From Martinezella lusitana (GTDB taxonomy: Bacteria > Pseudomonadota > Alphaproteobacteria > Rhizobiales > Rhizobiaceae): a stretch of 64,000 nucleotides of DNA. Under the pieces are notes generated by a model. It did not search any database, was not told the DNA's origin, and worked only from the letters and a program-made list of their open reading frames with translations. The position numbers and the translations under genes are program-made. Of the stretch, positions 8,363-17,733 are shown piece after piece. The stretch's first letter is position 1; each line of letters starts with the position of its first letter. The DNA is taken from positions 434,001 to 498,000 of the forward strand of contig NZ_WUEY01000003.1 of the NCBI RefSeq assembly GCF_010668395.1, given 5' to 3'.

Positions 8363-10549
8363 ATGACACTCAAAATCGTACCGAACGCCGATCTCGAACG
8401 CGAAATATCCGCCGATGCTCCTCCTGACCTATGGACGTCCGTGGGCGACGATCCCGCATTCGAGATCAGGTTTTCGCCGGTTCGCAAAAGGCTGCTGGTC
8501 ATTCATATTGCCGCGGTTGACGAGCCCATAGACCCGAAGTTCTATATCAACCGCGGTTATGGCTTCCGTGAGAAGGATGCCGTCTCCTTCCCGGAGGGCC
8601 GTCGCTTCATCGTCACGGCAGATATCGGTTCGGCCGGCACCATCTGCTCATTGCGCGCCGATCCAGCGACGTTTCCAACGCGTTTCCAGTTCGATGCCAA
8701 GACCTTTGCATCCGCCAAGTCGGCCGAGAGATATATTTCCGAGGCCCTCGGCGCGGACGAAACAACCAGACGCATCGATCTCGGCAAGCTGCCGCGGCAC
8801 TGGATGAAGCTGCCCAGGCTGCGCTTTGGCCGCCGCGGAGCAAGCCTGACCGTGCAATATGCCGACGCGAACTACCGGCTTGCCTCCGAATTGGCCGCGC
8901 CACCGGTATCGGCAACCGCCGGGAACTGGCTGAGCATCGTCGTTCCCGTCTACAACGCGCCACCTCGCTATCTGGACGACCTCGTCAAATCCTTCGAAGC
9001 ACAAAGCGAGCAAGGGACCGAACTTATCCTGAGCGACGATGGTTCGACCTCATCGGAAACGCGGCAATGGTATGAAAGCCAGCAATCGAAGGATAACGTC
9101 CGCTTCGTACTGAACGAGCGCAACGGCGGGATCGCTGCTGCCACCAATGCCGGATTGGCGCATGCGCAAGGGCAATGGATCGCCTTTCTCGACCATGACG
9201 ATGTCATCGCGCCCCATGCCTTCAGGCTCATCCGGCATACGCTGGAGCGAAATCTGAAGGCGAACTTCCTCTATACGGACGAACTGGTGGTGGACGACAC
9301 CCTGAAGCCGACCGGCGTCATGCTGAAGCCGGCCTATGATTCCGTGCTGCTGACGGGCGTGAACTACATCAATCATTTCTCCATCTATCGCCACAGCCGG
9401 CTTCGCGAAATCGGCTATCTGCGCACCGGCTACGACGGCTCGCAGGATTACGATCTGCTGCTGCGCTATCTGGAGAGCCTTCCCGAGGAGAGCATTCTCC
9501 ACCTGCCCTATCCCGCCTACTGGTGGCGCCGGAACGGCAAAACCTACTCGCGCAAGTTCATGGACGCCGCCACCAGCAATGCCAGGAAGGCGTTGACCGA
9601 GAGGTTCGAGCGGCTGCAGCAGGCGATCGATGTGGAAGGCGCTCTCACCAAGACGCTCCATCGCGTCATTTTTGAAGCGCCTCGCGAGTGGCCGAAGATT
9701 TCGATCGTCATTCCGAGCAAGGATAATTTGGATCTGATCTCGCGCATCCTCGGCGATATCTTCACAAAGACCGACTATCCCAACTTCGAAGTTCTGGTCA
9801 TCGACAACGGCTCCACGGATCAATCGGTTCTCGATCTCTACGATCGTTACCGCCAGACCGAGCCGCGATTCTCCGCATCCGTTACGGCGGAGGCCTTCAA
9901 TTTCTCCCGCTCGATCAATCGTGGCCTGCAGGCGGCGACCGGGGAACACTGCCTCATCCTCAACAACGATGTCGAAGTCATAGAATCAGGCTGGTTGAAG
10001 GAAATGGTCTCCTGCCTCGCTTACGACAGAACCGGCATCGTCGGCGCCAAGCTGCTGTTCTCGAATGACAAGATGCAGCATGCCGGCGTGGTGATCGGCT
10101 TCGGCGGGCTGGCCGGCCACTGGTACATGAACAAGCCGAAGGAGTTCGGCGGGCCGATGAACCGGCTGCATGTGCGCAACACCATGACCTGCGTGACCGG
10201 GGCGGTGATGCTGATTTCGGGCGATTGCCTCCGGAAGATCGGCCTGTTCGACGAGGAGAATTTCGCGGTGGCCTACAACGACGTCGACTATTGCCTGCGC
10301 GCGCACAAGGCTGGCTATCGCATCGTCTGGACACCGTTTGCCTGCCTATATCATCACGAATCGCTGTCGCGCGGGTCCGACAAATCCGGCGAGCGCAAGA
10401 AGCGGTTCGAGCAGGAGAAGCAGAACCTGCGCCGGCTGCACGCCACGCAGAATTTCATCGACCGCTCGCTCAATCCGGCCTACAGCCGGGACAAGTCAGA
10501 TCCAAGGATCGTGATACCGACACGACTGCACATCCCGTCGGCCTCGTAG
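8363..10549 (+). CDS. Tandem family-2 glycosyltransferase
   Basis: A 728-aa protein with an uncharacterised N-terminal part (about 1-185) and two GT-A/GT2 domains. Domain 1 (about 190-400) shows SIVVPVYNAPPRYL, LSDDGST and AFLDHDDV. Domain 2 (about 445-690) shows SIVIPSKDNLDLI, VIDNGSTD, LILNNDVEV and the acceptor-side segment FAVAYNDVDYCLRAHKAGY. Two catalytic domains suggest that it adds two linkages or polymerises a disaccharide repeat. It is the last gene of the plus-strand capsule run and faces the YhaN-like gene. Confidence 0.88.
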   Translation: MTLKIVPNADLEREISADAPPDLWTSVGDDPAFEIRFSPVRKRLLVIHIAAVDEPIDPKFYINRGYGFREKDAVSFPEGRRFIVTADIGSAGTICSLRADPATFPTRFQFDAKTFASAKSAERYISEALGADETTRRIDLGKLPRHWMKLPRLRFGRRGASLTVQYADANYRLASELAAPPVSATAGNWLSIVVPVYNAPPRYLDDLVKSFEAQSEQGTELILSDDGSTSSETRQWYESQQSKDNVRFVLNERNGGIAAATNAGLAHAQGQWIAFLDHDDVIAPHAFRLIRHTLERNLKANFLYTDELVVDDTLKPTGVMLKPAYDSVLLTGVNYINHFSIYRHSRLREIGYLRTGYDGSQDYDLLLRYLESLPEESILHLPYPAYWWRRNGKTYSRKFMDAATSNARKALTERFERLQQAIDVEGALTKTLHRVIFEAPREWPKISIVIPSKDNLDLISRILGDIFTKTDYPNFEVLVIDNGSTDQSVLDLYDRYRQTEPRFSASVTAEAFNFSRSINRGLQAATGEHCLILNNDVEVIESGWLKEMVSCLAYDRTGIVGAKLLFSNDKMQHAGVVIGFGGLAGHWYMNKPKEFGGPMNRLHVRNTMTCVTGAVMLISGDCLRKIGLFDEENFAVAYNDVDYCLRAHKAGYRIVWTPFACLYHHESLSRGSDKSGERKKRFEQEKQNLRRLHATQNFIDRSLNPAYSRDKSDPRIVIPTRLHIPSAS

Positions 10550-10555
10550 AAACCC

Positions 10556-10575
10556 CGGGGCCGCAGCCGGCCCCG
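10556..10575. terminator. Stem-loop between convergent genes
   Basis: An 8-bp GC stem (CGGGGCCG / CGGCCCCG) with a 4-nt loop fills the 27-bp gap between the GT2 gene and the YhaN-like gene. There is no T-tract, so termination is inferred from position and symmetry only. Confidence 0.45.
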
Positions 10576-10576
10576 A

Positions 10577-13500
10577 TCAGAGTTGGATCAGGTCGAGCCC
10601 CTTGCCGATCTCGCTTTCAGCGATCTCGACCACGCTCTTCTCGTGGGTAAACAGGATCGTCTGGAAGCGGTCGGCCGTTGCGGCCAGAACCTGCAGTCCG
10701 GCGCGCGCGCGTTCGTCGTCGAACGTCTGGAATATATCGTCGACGATCAGCGGCGCCGGCTCGTTGCGAGCGGAATAATCCTCGAGAAACGCCAGACGCA
10801 AGGCGAGATAGAGCTGGTCGCCCGTACCCTCGCTCAAGCCATCCAGCGGCACGCGTTCGCCGGCGGCGCGTTCCGCCAGCAGCTGCAGCGCATCGCTTTC
10901 GTCATGCGCCTCCACGAGACGGGAAAAGCGGCCGCCGGTCAATTGCGAGAATAGCTCGCCGGCCCGCCTGACGACGGGATCGGCCTGCTTCTCGCGATAG
11001 GCCTCCATCGAGCCCGCCAGCATGCGGGCCGCAATCCTCAGCACCACCCATTGCCGCGCGAGGTCCTTTGCCTCCTGCTCGGCCGAGAGCTTTTCGAAGA
11101 CCGCGTATTCGGCGCTGACACCCGTTTCCAAGGACTGCCGCTGACGGCGGTTCTCCGCCAGTCGCGCCGAAAGCTCGCCATGCATGGCGAACTGACGCTG
11201 ATCCTCTTCGGTCAGGCGCTCGATTTCGAGATCGGCAGCGACCCGTTCGAAGCCGGCAAGCTCGGCACGAAGGTCGTCTTCGGCCTTGCCGTCGGCCTGC
11301 TGACGGAAGCGGTCGCGACTTTCGGCAAGCCGTGCGGAGAGACGCAGGCGCTCGCGCAGTCGCGATAGCAAGGCCGGCAGGTCCTCCATGCAACCCAGAT
11401 CGCCAGTCAGAAGGTCGAGATCGGTCGCGATGGCGGCAAGCGCTGCTTCCTGGCGCGCCACCAGCCCTTCCCCGCGCTGCCGTTCCTCTTCGAGGCTGTC
11501 GCGCTTCTTCAATTCGCCGCGCATGGCATTGATGCGGGAGTGCAGCGCCTCGGCAGCACCATCCGGCGGCAGATGGTCCAATTCATAGCCGCTGGTGGCG
11601 GCAAGCGTCGCCAGCCGCCGCTCGAAATCCGCCATGTCGCGCCGCATGCCATTGACCCGGCGCAAACGGTTTTCTCGCTCCGCCAGAAGATCAGGCAACT
11701 CCTCCCATGCCTTCAGCGCAGCATTCGCCATATCCAGCGTCGTGTCGGATGGCAGGCCCAAAAGCTCCACGGCCTTGCCGAACGCGCCGCGCCAGTCGGC
11801 ATGCTGCCGTTCCAATATCTGCTGCTGATCGTCGAACCGGGCCAGTCGGTCGCGCGCAGCACCGATCTCTCCTTCGCGCGTGCGGCTTTCGCTCCAGCGT
11901 TCCGAAAGAAGGCGCAGATGCTTGCGCAGCCCTTCGGCTATCGCGGCAGGCGGAAGGCGGCCGCTCCTGTAGCCGGTCGCCTCGACGATGTCCTGCAAGG
12001 CAGGCAGGACGCGGCCTTCCGCCAGCGCATTCTCATCGCGCTCGTCGAGCAGATCCCGCAACGCCTTGCGCTCGCGGCGCAGCAATTCCACTCCGCGTCG
12101 CCACTCCAGCATCGTCGAAGGGTCGAGGGCATCGATACCGCAGGGCTCGAAAAGGGCAGCGAAGGCCGCCTGAGCGTCCTTGAAAGACTTCTCGCAGCTC
12201 TTGAGGCGGCGAGAGGCCTCTTCCCGCTCCTGCAGCAAGCGCGCCTGACGCAGGCGGTAATCGGCGTGGCGCGCAACACGATCCGCATCGCTCAAGGCGG
12301 CATCGGCGAGACGGTCGGCCTCGGCTAGGCTCATGGTCAGGACGGCAAGCAGCTTGGCCTCGGGAGCGGCGCCGTCCGACCATCTTTGCTGGATCGAAGC
12401 CCATTGCCCATCACGGCCCTCGCGTGCCGCTGCGATCTGTTCGCGCGTGACGACCGGCCCGGTGCGTTCCGCGTCGGCAAGCGTGCGTTCTATCTCCGCC
12501 AGCTGTTCATCATAGCTCTGCAGTTTTCCGGCCGCCTCGCGCATCTTCGAACGAGCGTCATCGATGACGTCTCGATGTCCCGTAATCTCCGTCGCTTCCG
12601 GAAGCGGCACCGAAAAAAGGGCATCGATGTCACCAACCGGTGGCTGCAGCCGCCGGGCCGCTTCATTGAGATCGGCCTCGATGCGCCGTATCTGCGTTTC
12701 CAAGCCGTCAAGCCTGCTCAAGGCCGAGAGATCGCCAGCCAATGCCTCAAGCTGATCGATATAGGGTCTGGGATCGATCAACCGGCCCGCAAGGCTGTCC
12801 CTCTCCAAAGCAGCCAGCTGTCTGCGTTCGTTCTCGGATTGCTCGGCAAGAGATTGCATCTGCCGCGCAAGCTGCCTGCCCTGCTCCACCAGCTCGGACA
12901 GGCGTGCACGATCGATATCGCTCGGTTGCTGCCGCTCCAGCTCGATCTCGGCAAGACCGAGGCGGCGGGCGAGCTGCGAAAGCGTCGTGTCATAACCGGC
13001 AAGCTCCTGATCGACGCGCGGCAGGTCGTGACGCTGGGCGCGGTAGTTGCCTGTATCGGCAAAGAGCTGGGTTACATCGCCTGATATCTGCAACAGCGCG
13101 TCATCGACTTGTATGCGCGAGAGATCCTCTTCCGCGCGCGCAACGGCCTGCCGGGCCCGGCGCAGCTCTTCTTCGCTCGCTTGCCGGTCACGCAACCTCT
13201 GTTCAAGCGTATCGGCGAAACTGTCCGGTATGGCGGCGAGATCGGCAAGGCGATCGAGCGCCATGCTTTCCGCATCGATTTCGGAGAGCAAGGGCTGCAA
13301 GGTTTTGAGCCTCTTCAACCGGTCCAGCGCCTCCCGCGTGCCGCGGCGTTCCGTCTGCAGGCGCTCCAGTTCGGTCTCCAGCTCGGCCACTTCTGCGAGG
13401 AGCTTCTTCCAATCGCCGGACTTCAGCTCGTTGTCCCGCTCGGCCTTGCGCGCATCCTCGTAGCGATCGAGAGCCTGGTAGAAACCGCGATCCTTCGAAC

Positions 13501-14032
13501 GCCTGGCGGCATAGATGCCGTCGGCTTCCGTTTCCAGCGACTGACGCAGCCGGGACAGTCCGGTCAGACCGGACGCCGCCGAAAACAGCAGGCTGCCGAT
13601 CTCGCCGCCGCTGCGCAGCATCGCGGTCGCGCCCTGCCGAAGTCGTTGCGAGTCCAGCCCGAAGGCGCGTTCGAAGACGTCACGGCTCAAATTGCCGAGG
13701 AAGGGTGCAAGCGCATCCTCGGCCAGCGGCGTCTCCTTGTCGTCAGGGGCGAGAAGCGTTCCCTTCCGGCCACGGCGGCGGCGGAAGCTCAGCCGCGCGC
13801 CGTCGCGTGCATTGATGTCGGCTCCGATCCGCAATGTATTGGGTTCGTGCAGGAAGCTCTGCTCCGCGGCGGTCGGGAAGCCGAAAAGAAGATCGGAGAT
13901 CGCGCTCAGCGCCGAGGATTTCCCCGCCTCGTTCGGGCCATAGATGACATGCAGCCTTGCACCGGCCCGGAAATCGAGCGTCCGATCGGTCAGCGCGCCA
14001 TAGCGGAGAATATCGAGCCGGGTAAAGCGCAT
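10577..14032 (-). CDS. SMC-like AAA ATPase, YhaN/SbcC-type
   Basis: A 1151-aa ATPase of the Rad50/SbcC superfamily. The N-terminal half-domain has Walker A (GPNEAGKSS, about 32-40). A long coiled-coil-rich middle (about 180-1000) is full of Arg, Glu and Leu heptads. The C-terminal half carries the signature LSEGTGDQLYLALRLA, Walker B PLIVDDIFQTFDD and the H-loop LFTHEKS. I see no CxxC zinc hook in the coiled coil, which is typical of the YhaN branch rather than SbcC proper. Its ATG overlaps the stop of the upstream nuclease gene by one base (TGATG), so the pair is translationally coupled. Likely role: DNA end processing. Confidence 0.85.
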   Translation of the reverse strand: MRFTRLDILRYGALTDRTLDFRAGARLHVIYGPNEAGKSSALSAISDLLFGFPTAAEQSFLHEPNTLRIGADINARDGARLSFRRRRGRKGTLLAPDDKETPLAEDALAPFLGNLSRDVFERAFGLDSQRLRQGATAMLRSGGEIGSLLFSAASGLTGLSRLRQSLETEADGIYAARRSKDRGFYQALDRYEDARKAERDNELKSGDWKKLLAEVAELETELERLQTERRGTREALDRLKRLKTLQPLLSEIDAESMALDRLADLAAIPDSFADTLEQRLRDRQASEEELRRARQAVARAEEDLSRIQVDDALLQISGDVTQLFADTGNYRAQRHDLPRVDQELAGYDTTLSQLARRLGLAEIELERQQPSDIDRARLSELVEQGRQLARQMQSLAEQSENERRQLAALERDSLAGRLIDPRPYIDQLEALAGDLSALSRLDGLETQIRRIEADLNEAARRLQPPVGDIDALFSVPLPEATEITGHRDVIDDARSKMREAAGKLQSYDEQLAEIERTLADAERTGPVVTREQIAAAREGRDGQWASIQQRWSDGAAPEAKLLAVLTMSLAEADRLADAALSDADRVARHADYRLRQARLLQEREEASRRLKSCEKSFKDAQAAFAALFEPCGIDALDPSTMLEWRRGVELLRRERKALRDLLDERDENALAEGRVLPALQDIVEATGYRSGRLPPAAIAEGLRKHLRLLSERWSESRTREGEIGAARDRLARFDDQQQILERQHADWRGAFGKAVELLGLPSDTTLDMANAALKAWEELPDLLAERENRLRRVNGMRRDMADFERRLATLAATSGYELDHLPPDGAAEALHSRINAMRGELKKRDSLEEERQRGEGLVARQEAALAAIATDLDLLTGDLGCMEDLPALLSRLRERLRLSARLAESRDRFRQQADGKAEDDLRAELAGFERVAADLEIERLTEEDQRQFAMHGELSARLAENRRQRQSLETGVSAEYAVFEKLSAEQEAKDLARQWVVLRIAARMLAGSMEAYREKQADPVVRRAGELFSQLTGGRFSRLVEAHDESDALQLLAERAAGERVPLDGLSEGTGDQLYLALRLAFLEDYSARNEPAPLIVDDIFQTFDDERARAGLQVLAATADRFQTILFTHEKSVVEIAESEIGKGLDLIQL

Positions 14033-15267
14033 CAGGCTGCCCCCTGCCCGCGGGCAAGCAGCAATTGCCGCGCCTCTTCGATGAGGGCTTCCATGCTGTC
14101 GTCCAGCGGCTGCTCCGTCGCACCAAGGCCGCCCGGCAGGCGCACCGCGATCTCATCGATCAGGCGGCCCGCTTCCACCGCGATATCGGCACCGCCGGCA
14201 TGTTCGGCCAGGAGCTGACGCAGATCCAGCGCACCGTCCGCATCCGCAGCTCTCTCCGGTGGCGGCACCAGCCTCAGTTCCAGCTTTTCAAGCCAGATAT
14301 CCTCATGCACGCGATGGCAGGCGGCCTCCACCTCATCGCGCCATTGCTGGCGGTTGGCGGCTATCGCGCCGTGCAGCGGCGTTTCGCCGGAAAGTCGGAC
14401 GCGCAGCGCGGTCATCCGCCCAGCCATGTCGTCGGCCACGGGCTGCACCGCCTGCTCCACGCGGCGCAAGATCGCCGTCTGATCGTCCTCCGGACCGACG
14501 ACGATATCGACCTGTGCAAAGCGCGCTTCGTCGACGATTAGGCGCTCGTGCTCGATCCGCCCGTCTTCGACCGTCACCAGCACAGCACCCTTGGCACCGC
14601 GTTCGCGGATATTGCGTCCCTGCAGATTGCCGGGAAAGATGACGAGCGGATCCCACGCCACGACTTCATAGTCATGAACGTGGCCAAGCGCCCAGTAATC
14701 ATAACCGCGCGAGCGCAGATCATCGACCGAGCACGGCGCATAGGGCGCATGCGGCTCTCGGCCGGTGAGCGAGGTGTGGAGAATGCCCAGGTTGAACCAG
14801 CCGGCGACGGGTGCCGGATAGGAAAGCGCCAGATTGTCGTTGGCGGAGCGCTCGGCGAAGCCCTGGCCGTGCAGCGCCACCCGGAGCGCTTCGAGCTTGA
14901 AGCTGCCCGGCTTGGCGGTCGGAAACTCATGGACGTTCGGCGGCAAGGTGATGGTCTTTGTGATGACGCTTGCCGCGTCGTGATTGCCGCGCAGCAGATA
15001 AACGGGAATTCCCGCCCGCTCCAGCCGCGCCATTTCACGATTGAAGAACAGCCCGATCTTGTTGTCCTTCCAATCGCCGTCATAGACATCGCCGGCGATC
15101 ACGAAGAAATCGACGCGCCTTTCGATCGCCAAGCCGACGAGCGTCGAGAAGGCCTTGCGGCTGGCCTCGACGAAGACGGCAGCGACGGCTGCGTCCTTCA
15201 GGGCCAAGCCCTGGAAGGGGCTGCCAAGATGCAGATCGGCGGCATGGATGAAGCTGAAAGAGGACAT
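14032..15267 (-). CDS. Metallophosphoesterase DNA exonuclease, YhaO/SbcD-type
   Basis: A 411-aa calcineurin-like phosphoesterase. Metal-binding motifs occur in order: AADLHLGSPF (about 9-18), VIAGDVYDGDW (about 57-67), LLRGNHDAA (about 95-103) and ALGHVHDYEVV (about 198-208). It is the nuclease partner of the ATPase encoded immediately downstream. The pair equals Mre11-Rad50 in eukaryotes and SbcD-SbcC in bacteria. The C-terminal 100 residues are likely the ATPase-contacting part. Confidence 0.87.
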   Translation of the reverse strand: MSSFSFIHAADLHLGSPFQGLALKDAAVAAVFVEASRKAFSTLVGLAIERRVDFFVIAGDVYDGDWKDNKIGLFFNREMARLERAGIPVYLLRGNHDAASVITKTITLPPNVHEFPTAKPGSFKLEALRVALHGQGFAERSANDNLALSYPAPVAGWFNLGILHTSLTGREPHAPYAPCSVDDLRSRGYDYWALGHVHDYEVVAWDPLVIFPGNLQGRNIRERGAKGAVLVTVEDGRIEHERLIVDEARFAQVDIVVGPEDDQTAILRRVEQAVQPVADDMAGRMTALRVRLSGETPLHGAIAANRQQWRDEVEAACHRVHEDIWLEKLELRLVPPPERAADADGALDLRQLLAEHAGGADIAVEAGRLIDEIAVRLPGGLGATEQPLDDSMEALIEEARQLLLARGQGAA

Positions 15268-15322
15268 GGGTTCCGATGACGTCAGATATCCGATCTTTCC
15301 TTCTTAAGGAAACGGAGGCGCG

Positions 15323-15493
15323 ATGAATACCGCGCCGGCTCCGTCATCCAACGGTTTCGTCGGCAGAGCCGGGCTGTCATACGCCTGGTTCACGCGATTG
15401 CGATCCTTCATTGCGGATGCGCGCTTGTGGCATGCCCGGGCGGCTGCTACTGCGCTGTTATCCAGCGATCAAAAGAGAGGAGACATCTCATGA
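15323..15493 (+). CDS. Small 56-aa ORF coupled to the aldo/keto reductase
   Basis: An open frame beginning MNTAPAPSSNGF and ending QKRGDIS. A GGAGG (15314-15318) lies 4 nt before its ATG, and its TGA overlaps the ATG of the reductase gene (ATGA at 15490-15493). The middle (about residues 17-46) could form a basic amphipathic helix. The good ribosome site plus the stop/start overlap suggest that it is translated, either as a small protein or as a leader controlling reductase translation. I recognise no family, and chance cannot be excluded for a frame this short. Confidence 0.4.
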   Translation: MNTAPAPSSNGFVGRAGLSYAWFTRLRSFIADARLWHARAAATALLSSDQKRGDIS

Positions 15494-16476
15494 GACATCA
15501 TGCTTTCGGACGCACGCCCTTTATCGTTACGGATGTAGGTTTTGGCGCCTGGCAGATCGGCGGCGCATGGGGCGATGTCAGCGAGGCCGATGGCCGTGCG
15601 GCCCTCAACGCCGCTCTCGATGCCGGCATGACCTTCATCGATACGGCCGACGTCTACGGCGACGGCCGCTCGGAAAAGATCATTGCCGACGTCTTGAAGG
15701 CCCGTGGCGGCGAGCGCCCGATGGTGGCGACCAAGGCCGGCCGCCGGTTGAGCCCGCATGTAGCCGATGGCTACACCAAGGCCAATCTGGAAGGCTTCAT
15801 CGACCGCAGCCTGAAGAATCTCGGCGTGGAAAGCCTGGATCTGGTGCAGCTTCACTGCCCGCCGACCGAAGTTCTCTATCGGCCGGAGGTTTTCGCCGGT
15901 CTCGACGAATTGCAGAAGGCCGGCAAGATCAAGGGATACGGCGTCAGCGTCGAGAAGGTCGAAGAGGCGCTGAAAGCGATCGAGTATCCGGGCGTGCTCA
16001 GCATCCAGATCATCTACAACATCTTCCGCCAGCGGCCCGACCATCTGTTCTTCAAGGAAGCGAAGCGGAAGAACGTGGCGGTCATCGCCCGCGTGCCTCT
16101 CGCCTCCGGCCTGCTCTCCGGCAAGATCACCCGCGATACGCAGTTTGCCAGCGACGATCACCGCAACTTCAACCGTCATGGCGAGGCCTTCGATGTCGGC
16201 GAGACCTTTGCCGGCGTTCCCTTCGACGTGGGCCTCCAGGCCGTGGAAGAAGTGCGCAAGCTGGTGCCGGCCGGCGCCAGCATGGCGGCCTTCGCCCTGC
16301 GCTGGATCCTGATGAACGAGGCCGTTACCGTCGTTATCCCCGGTGCGCGTAATGCCGAGCAGGCAAAGGCCAATGCGGCCGCGGCCGGCCTGGCTCCGCT
16401 TTCCGCCGACGTCATGGCGGCGACGCGCGAAATCTACGAACGCCTGATCGCGCCGCACGTTCATCACCGCTGGTAG
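15490..16476 (+). CDS. Aldo/keto reductase
   Basis: A 328-aa NAD(P)H-dependent oxidoreductase with a TIM-barrel fold. The catalytic tetrad is visible as Asp and Tyr in DTADVYG, Lys in VATKAG and His in VQLHCPP. The N-terminus carries GFGAWQIGGAWG and the C-terminus the cofactor-binding segment VVIPGARNAEQAKAN. ATG 15490 follows GAGAGGAG at 15475-15482; the longer frame from 15427 has no such site. It overlaps the small ORF upstream. The substrate is unknown. Confidence 0.88.
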   Translation: MRHHAFGRTPFIVTDVGFGAWQIGGAWGDVSEADGRAALNAALDAGMTFIDTADVYGDGRSEKIIADVLKARGGERPMVATKAGRRLSPHVADGYTKANLEGFIDRSLKNLGVESLDLVQLHCPPTEVLYRPEVFAGLDELQKAGKIKGYGVSVEKVEEALKAIEYPGVLSIQIIYNIFRQRPDHLFFKEAKRKNVAVIARVPLASGLLSGKITRDTQFASDDHRNFNRHGEAFDVGETFAGVPFDVGLQAVEEVRKLVPAGASMAAFALRWILMNEAVTVVIPGARNAEQAKANAAAAGLAPLSADVMAATREIYERLIAPHVHHRW

Positions 16477-16491
16477 CAGCCGGTTCGAAAC

Positions 16492-16521
16492 GGGTGGCCG
16501 GGGGCACGCCTTCGGCCACCC
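16492..16521. terminator. Stem-loop after the aldo/keto reductase
   Basis: A 9-bp arm pair, GGGTGGCCG / CGGCCACCC, with a 12-nt loop lies 15 nt after the reductase stop. No T-tract follows, so it may only slow or stabilise the transcript. Confidence 0.35.
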
Positions 16522-16630
16522 TGACGATGTCTTTCGGTCGGCTCGGCCTTACCGATGCACGGGGCCCGCCCGGTCGGGAGACATATGGGAGAAGAGGTCC
16601 GCGTTAGGAGCGGACATGGAGGAGGATGCA

Positions 16631-17368
16631 ATGAAGGTAGCGCTGGTAACGGGCGCCTCTCGCGGCCTGGGCGCGGTGATCGCGCTGGAGCTTGCCGAGG
16701 CCGGCTGGGCGGTCGCCGTCAATTACGCAAGCGACACGCAGGGAGCCGAGAGGGTCGTCGACACCATTCGGCAGCGCGGCGGACAAGCTCATGCCGCTCA
16801 ATTCAGCGTGATCGACAAGGACCAGATCGTTGGCGGCATCGAGAAGATCAAGGCGTCGCTCGGGCCGGTCGACCTGATCGTCAACAATGCGACCGGCCAG
16901 CAGCCGGAAATGCCTCTCATGGAGCAATCCTGGCGGACCTATCTCGATCAGCTCGAGTTCTTCGTCAAGGCGCCGCTGGAACTGCTGCAGGCGGTTCTGC
17001 CGGATTGGCGGGCGCGCAAGTCGGGCCGCGTCATCAACATCGGCTCGGAAGTCGCGGAGCTCGGCAATCCCAATTTCGGCAACTATGCCTCCGCCAAGGG
17101 CGCCATGCTGGCGATGACGCGCTCCTGGGCAAGAGAGCTGGCGCCGGAGGGGATCACCGTCAATCTCGTGGCTCCGGGGTGGATTCCGGTGGAGCGCCAT
17201 GCCGACGCTTCGCAGCAGGCAAAGGACGGCTATCTCGCCCACACGCCGCTGGCCCACTTCGGCAGGCCTGAAGATATCGCCAATGCCGTGGCGTTCCTTG
17301 CCTCGAGTAAGGCGGATTTCATCACGGGGCAGAAGCTCGCCGTCAACGGTGGCCGGACGCTGCTCTGA
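16631..17368 (+). CDS. Short-chain dehydrogenase/reductase (FabG-like)
   Basis: A 245-aa classical SDR. The nucleotide-binding motif TGASRGLG is at the N-terminus, NNAT at about residue 86, catalytic Ser in NIGSEV, the YxxxK pair in YASAKGA (about 154-160), and the C-terminal FITGQKLAVNGG typical of 3-oxoacyl-reductase-like members. ATG 16631 is preferred over ATG 16616 because GGAGGAGG (16618-16625) sits 5 nt before it. The substrate is not predictable; it stands apart from fatty-acid genes. Confidence 0.87.
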   Translation: MKVALVTGASRGLGAVIALELAEAGWAVAVNYASDTQGAERVVDTIRQRGGQAHAAQFSVIDKDQIVGGIEKIKASLGPVDLIVNNATGQQPEMPLMEQSWRTYLDQLEFFVKAPLELLQAVLPDWRARKSGRVINIGSEVAELGNPNFGNYASAKGAMLAMTRSWARELAPEGITVNLVAPGWIPVERHADASQQAKDGYLAHTPLAHFGRPEDIANAVAFLASSKADFITGQKLAVNGGRTLL

Positions 17369-17383
17369 CGGCACGAAGGCAAT

Positions 17384-17409
17384 AAAAAAGGGCCCGCTTG
17401 GGCGGGCCC
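17384..17409 (-). terminator. Rho-independent terminator of the HU gene
   Basis: Stem GGGCCCGC / GCGGGCCC (17390-17409, 4-nt loop) followed on the minus strand by a T-run (A-run at 17384-17389). It lies 49 nt past the HU stop and may also stop plus-strand transcripts from the SDR. Confidence 0.8.
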
Positions 17410-17457
17410 CAATGTATCCACCCGCAAGGCAAAAGCCTCGCGGCGGGTGAAAACGAA

Positions 17458-17733
17458 TTAGCTGTTGACCGAGTCCTTCAGGCCCTTGCCGGGCGTGAAC
17501 TTCGGTACGTTGCGGGCCGGAATATCGACCTCAGCGCCGGTGGACGGGTTACGGCCCTTCGTGGCTGCACGGTGGGAAACGGTGAAGCTGCCGAAACCAG
17601 CGAGGCGAATGTCGCCGCCCTTTTTCAGTTCAGCCTGGACGGTCTCGAAAACAGCGTCAACAGCGGAAGCAGCGTCAGCCTTCGTGATACCGGCCTTCTC
17701 AGCCACTGCGGACACGAGCTCATTCTTGTTCAT
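17458..17733 (-). CDS. hupB: DNA-binding protein HU
   Basis: A 91-aa nucleoid protein (MNKNELVSAVAEKAG start). It matches the HU length and has the GFGSF turn, the DNA-arm segment GRNPSTGAEVDIPARNVPKFTPGK and a basic C-terminus. It binds and bends DNA non-specifically as a dimer. The ATG at 17733 is preceded by AGGGGTGG. The longer frame upstream is not HU-like. It lies just downstream of lon, each gene having its own terminator. Confidence 0.96.
   Translation of the reverse strand: MNKNELVSAVAEKAGITKADAASAVDAVFETVQAELKKGGDIRLAGFGSFTVSHRAATKGRNPSTGAEVDIPARNVPKFTPGKGLKDSVNS

Noticed and set aside
17401..17458. Second stem after the HU gene (CACCCGC ... GCGGGTG) as a riboswitch
   Set aside because: A short imperfect stem beside a good terminator. 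There is no conserved aptamer and no regulated gene downstream.
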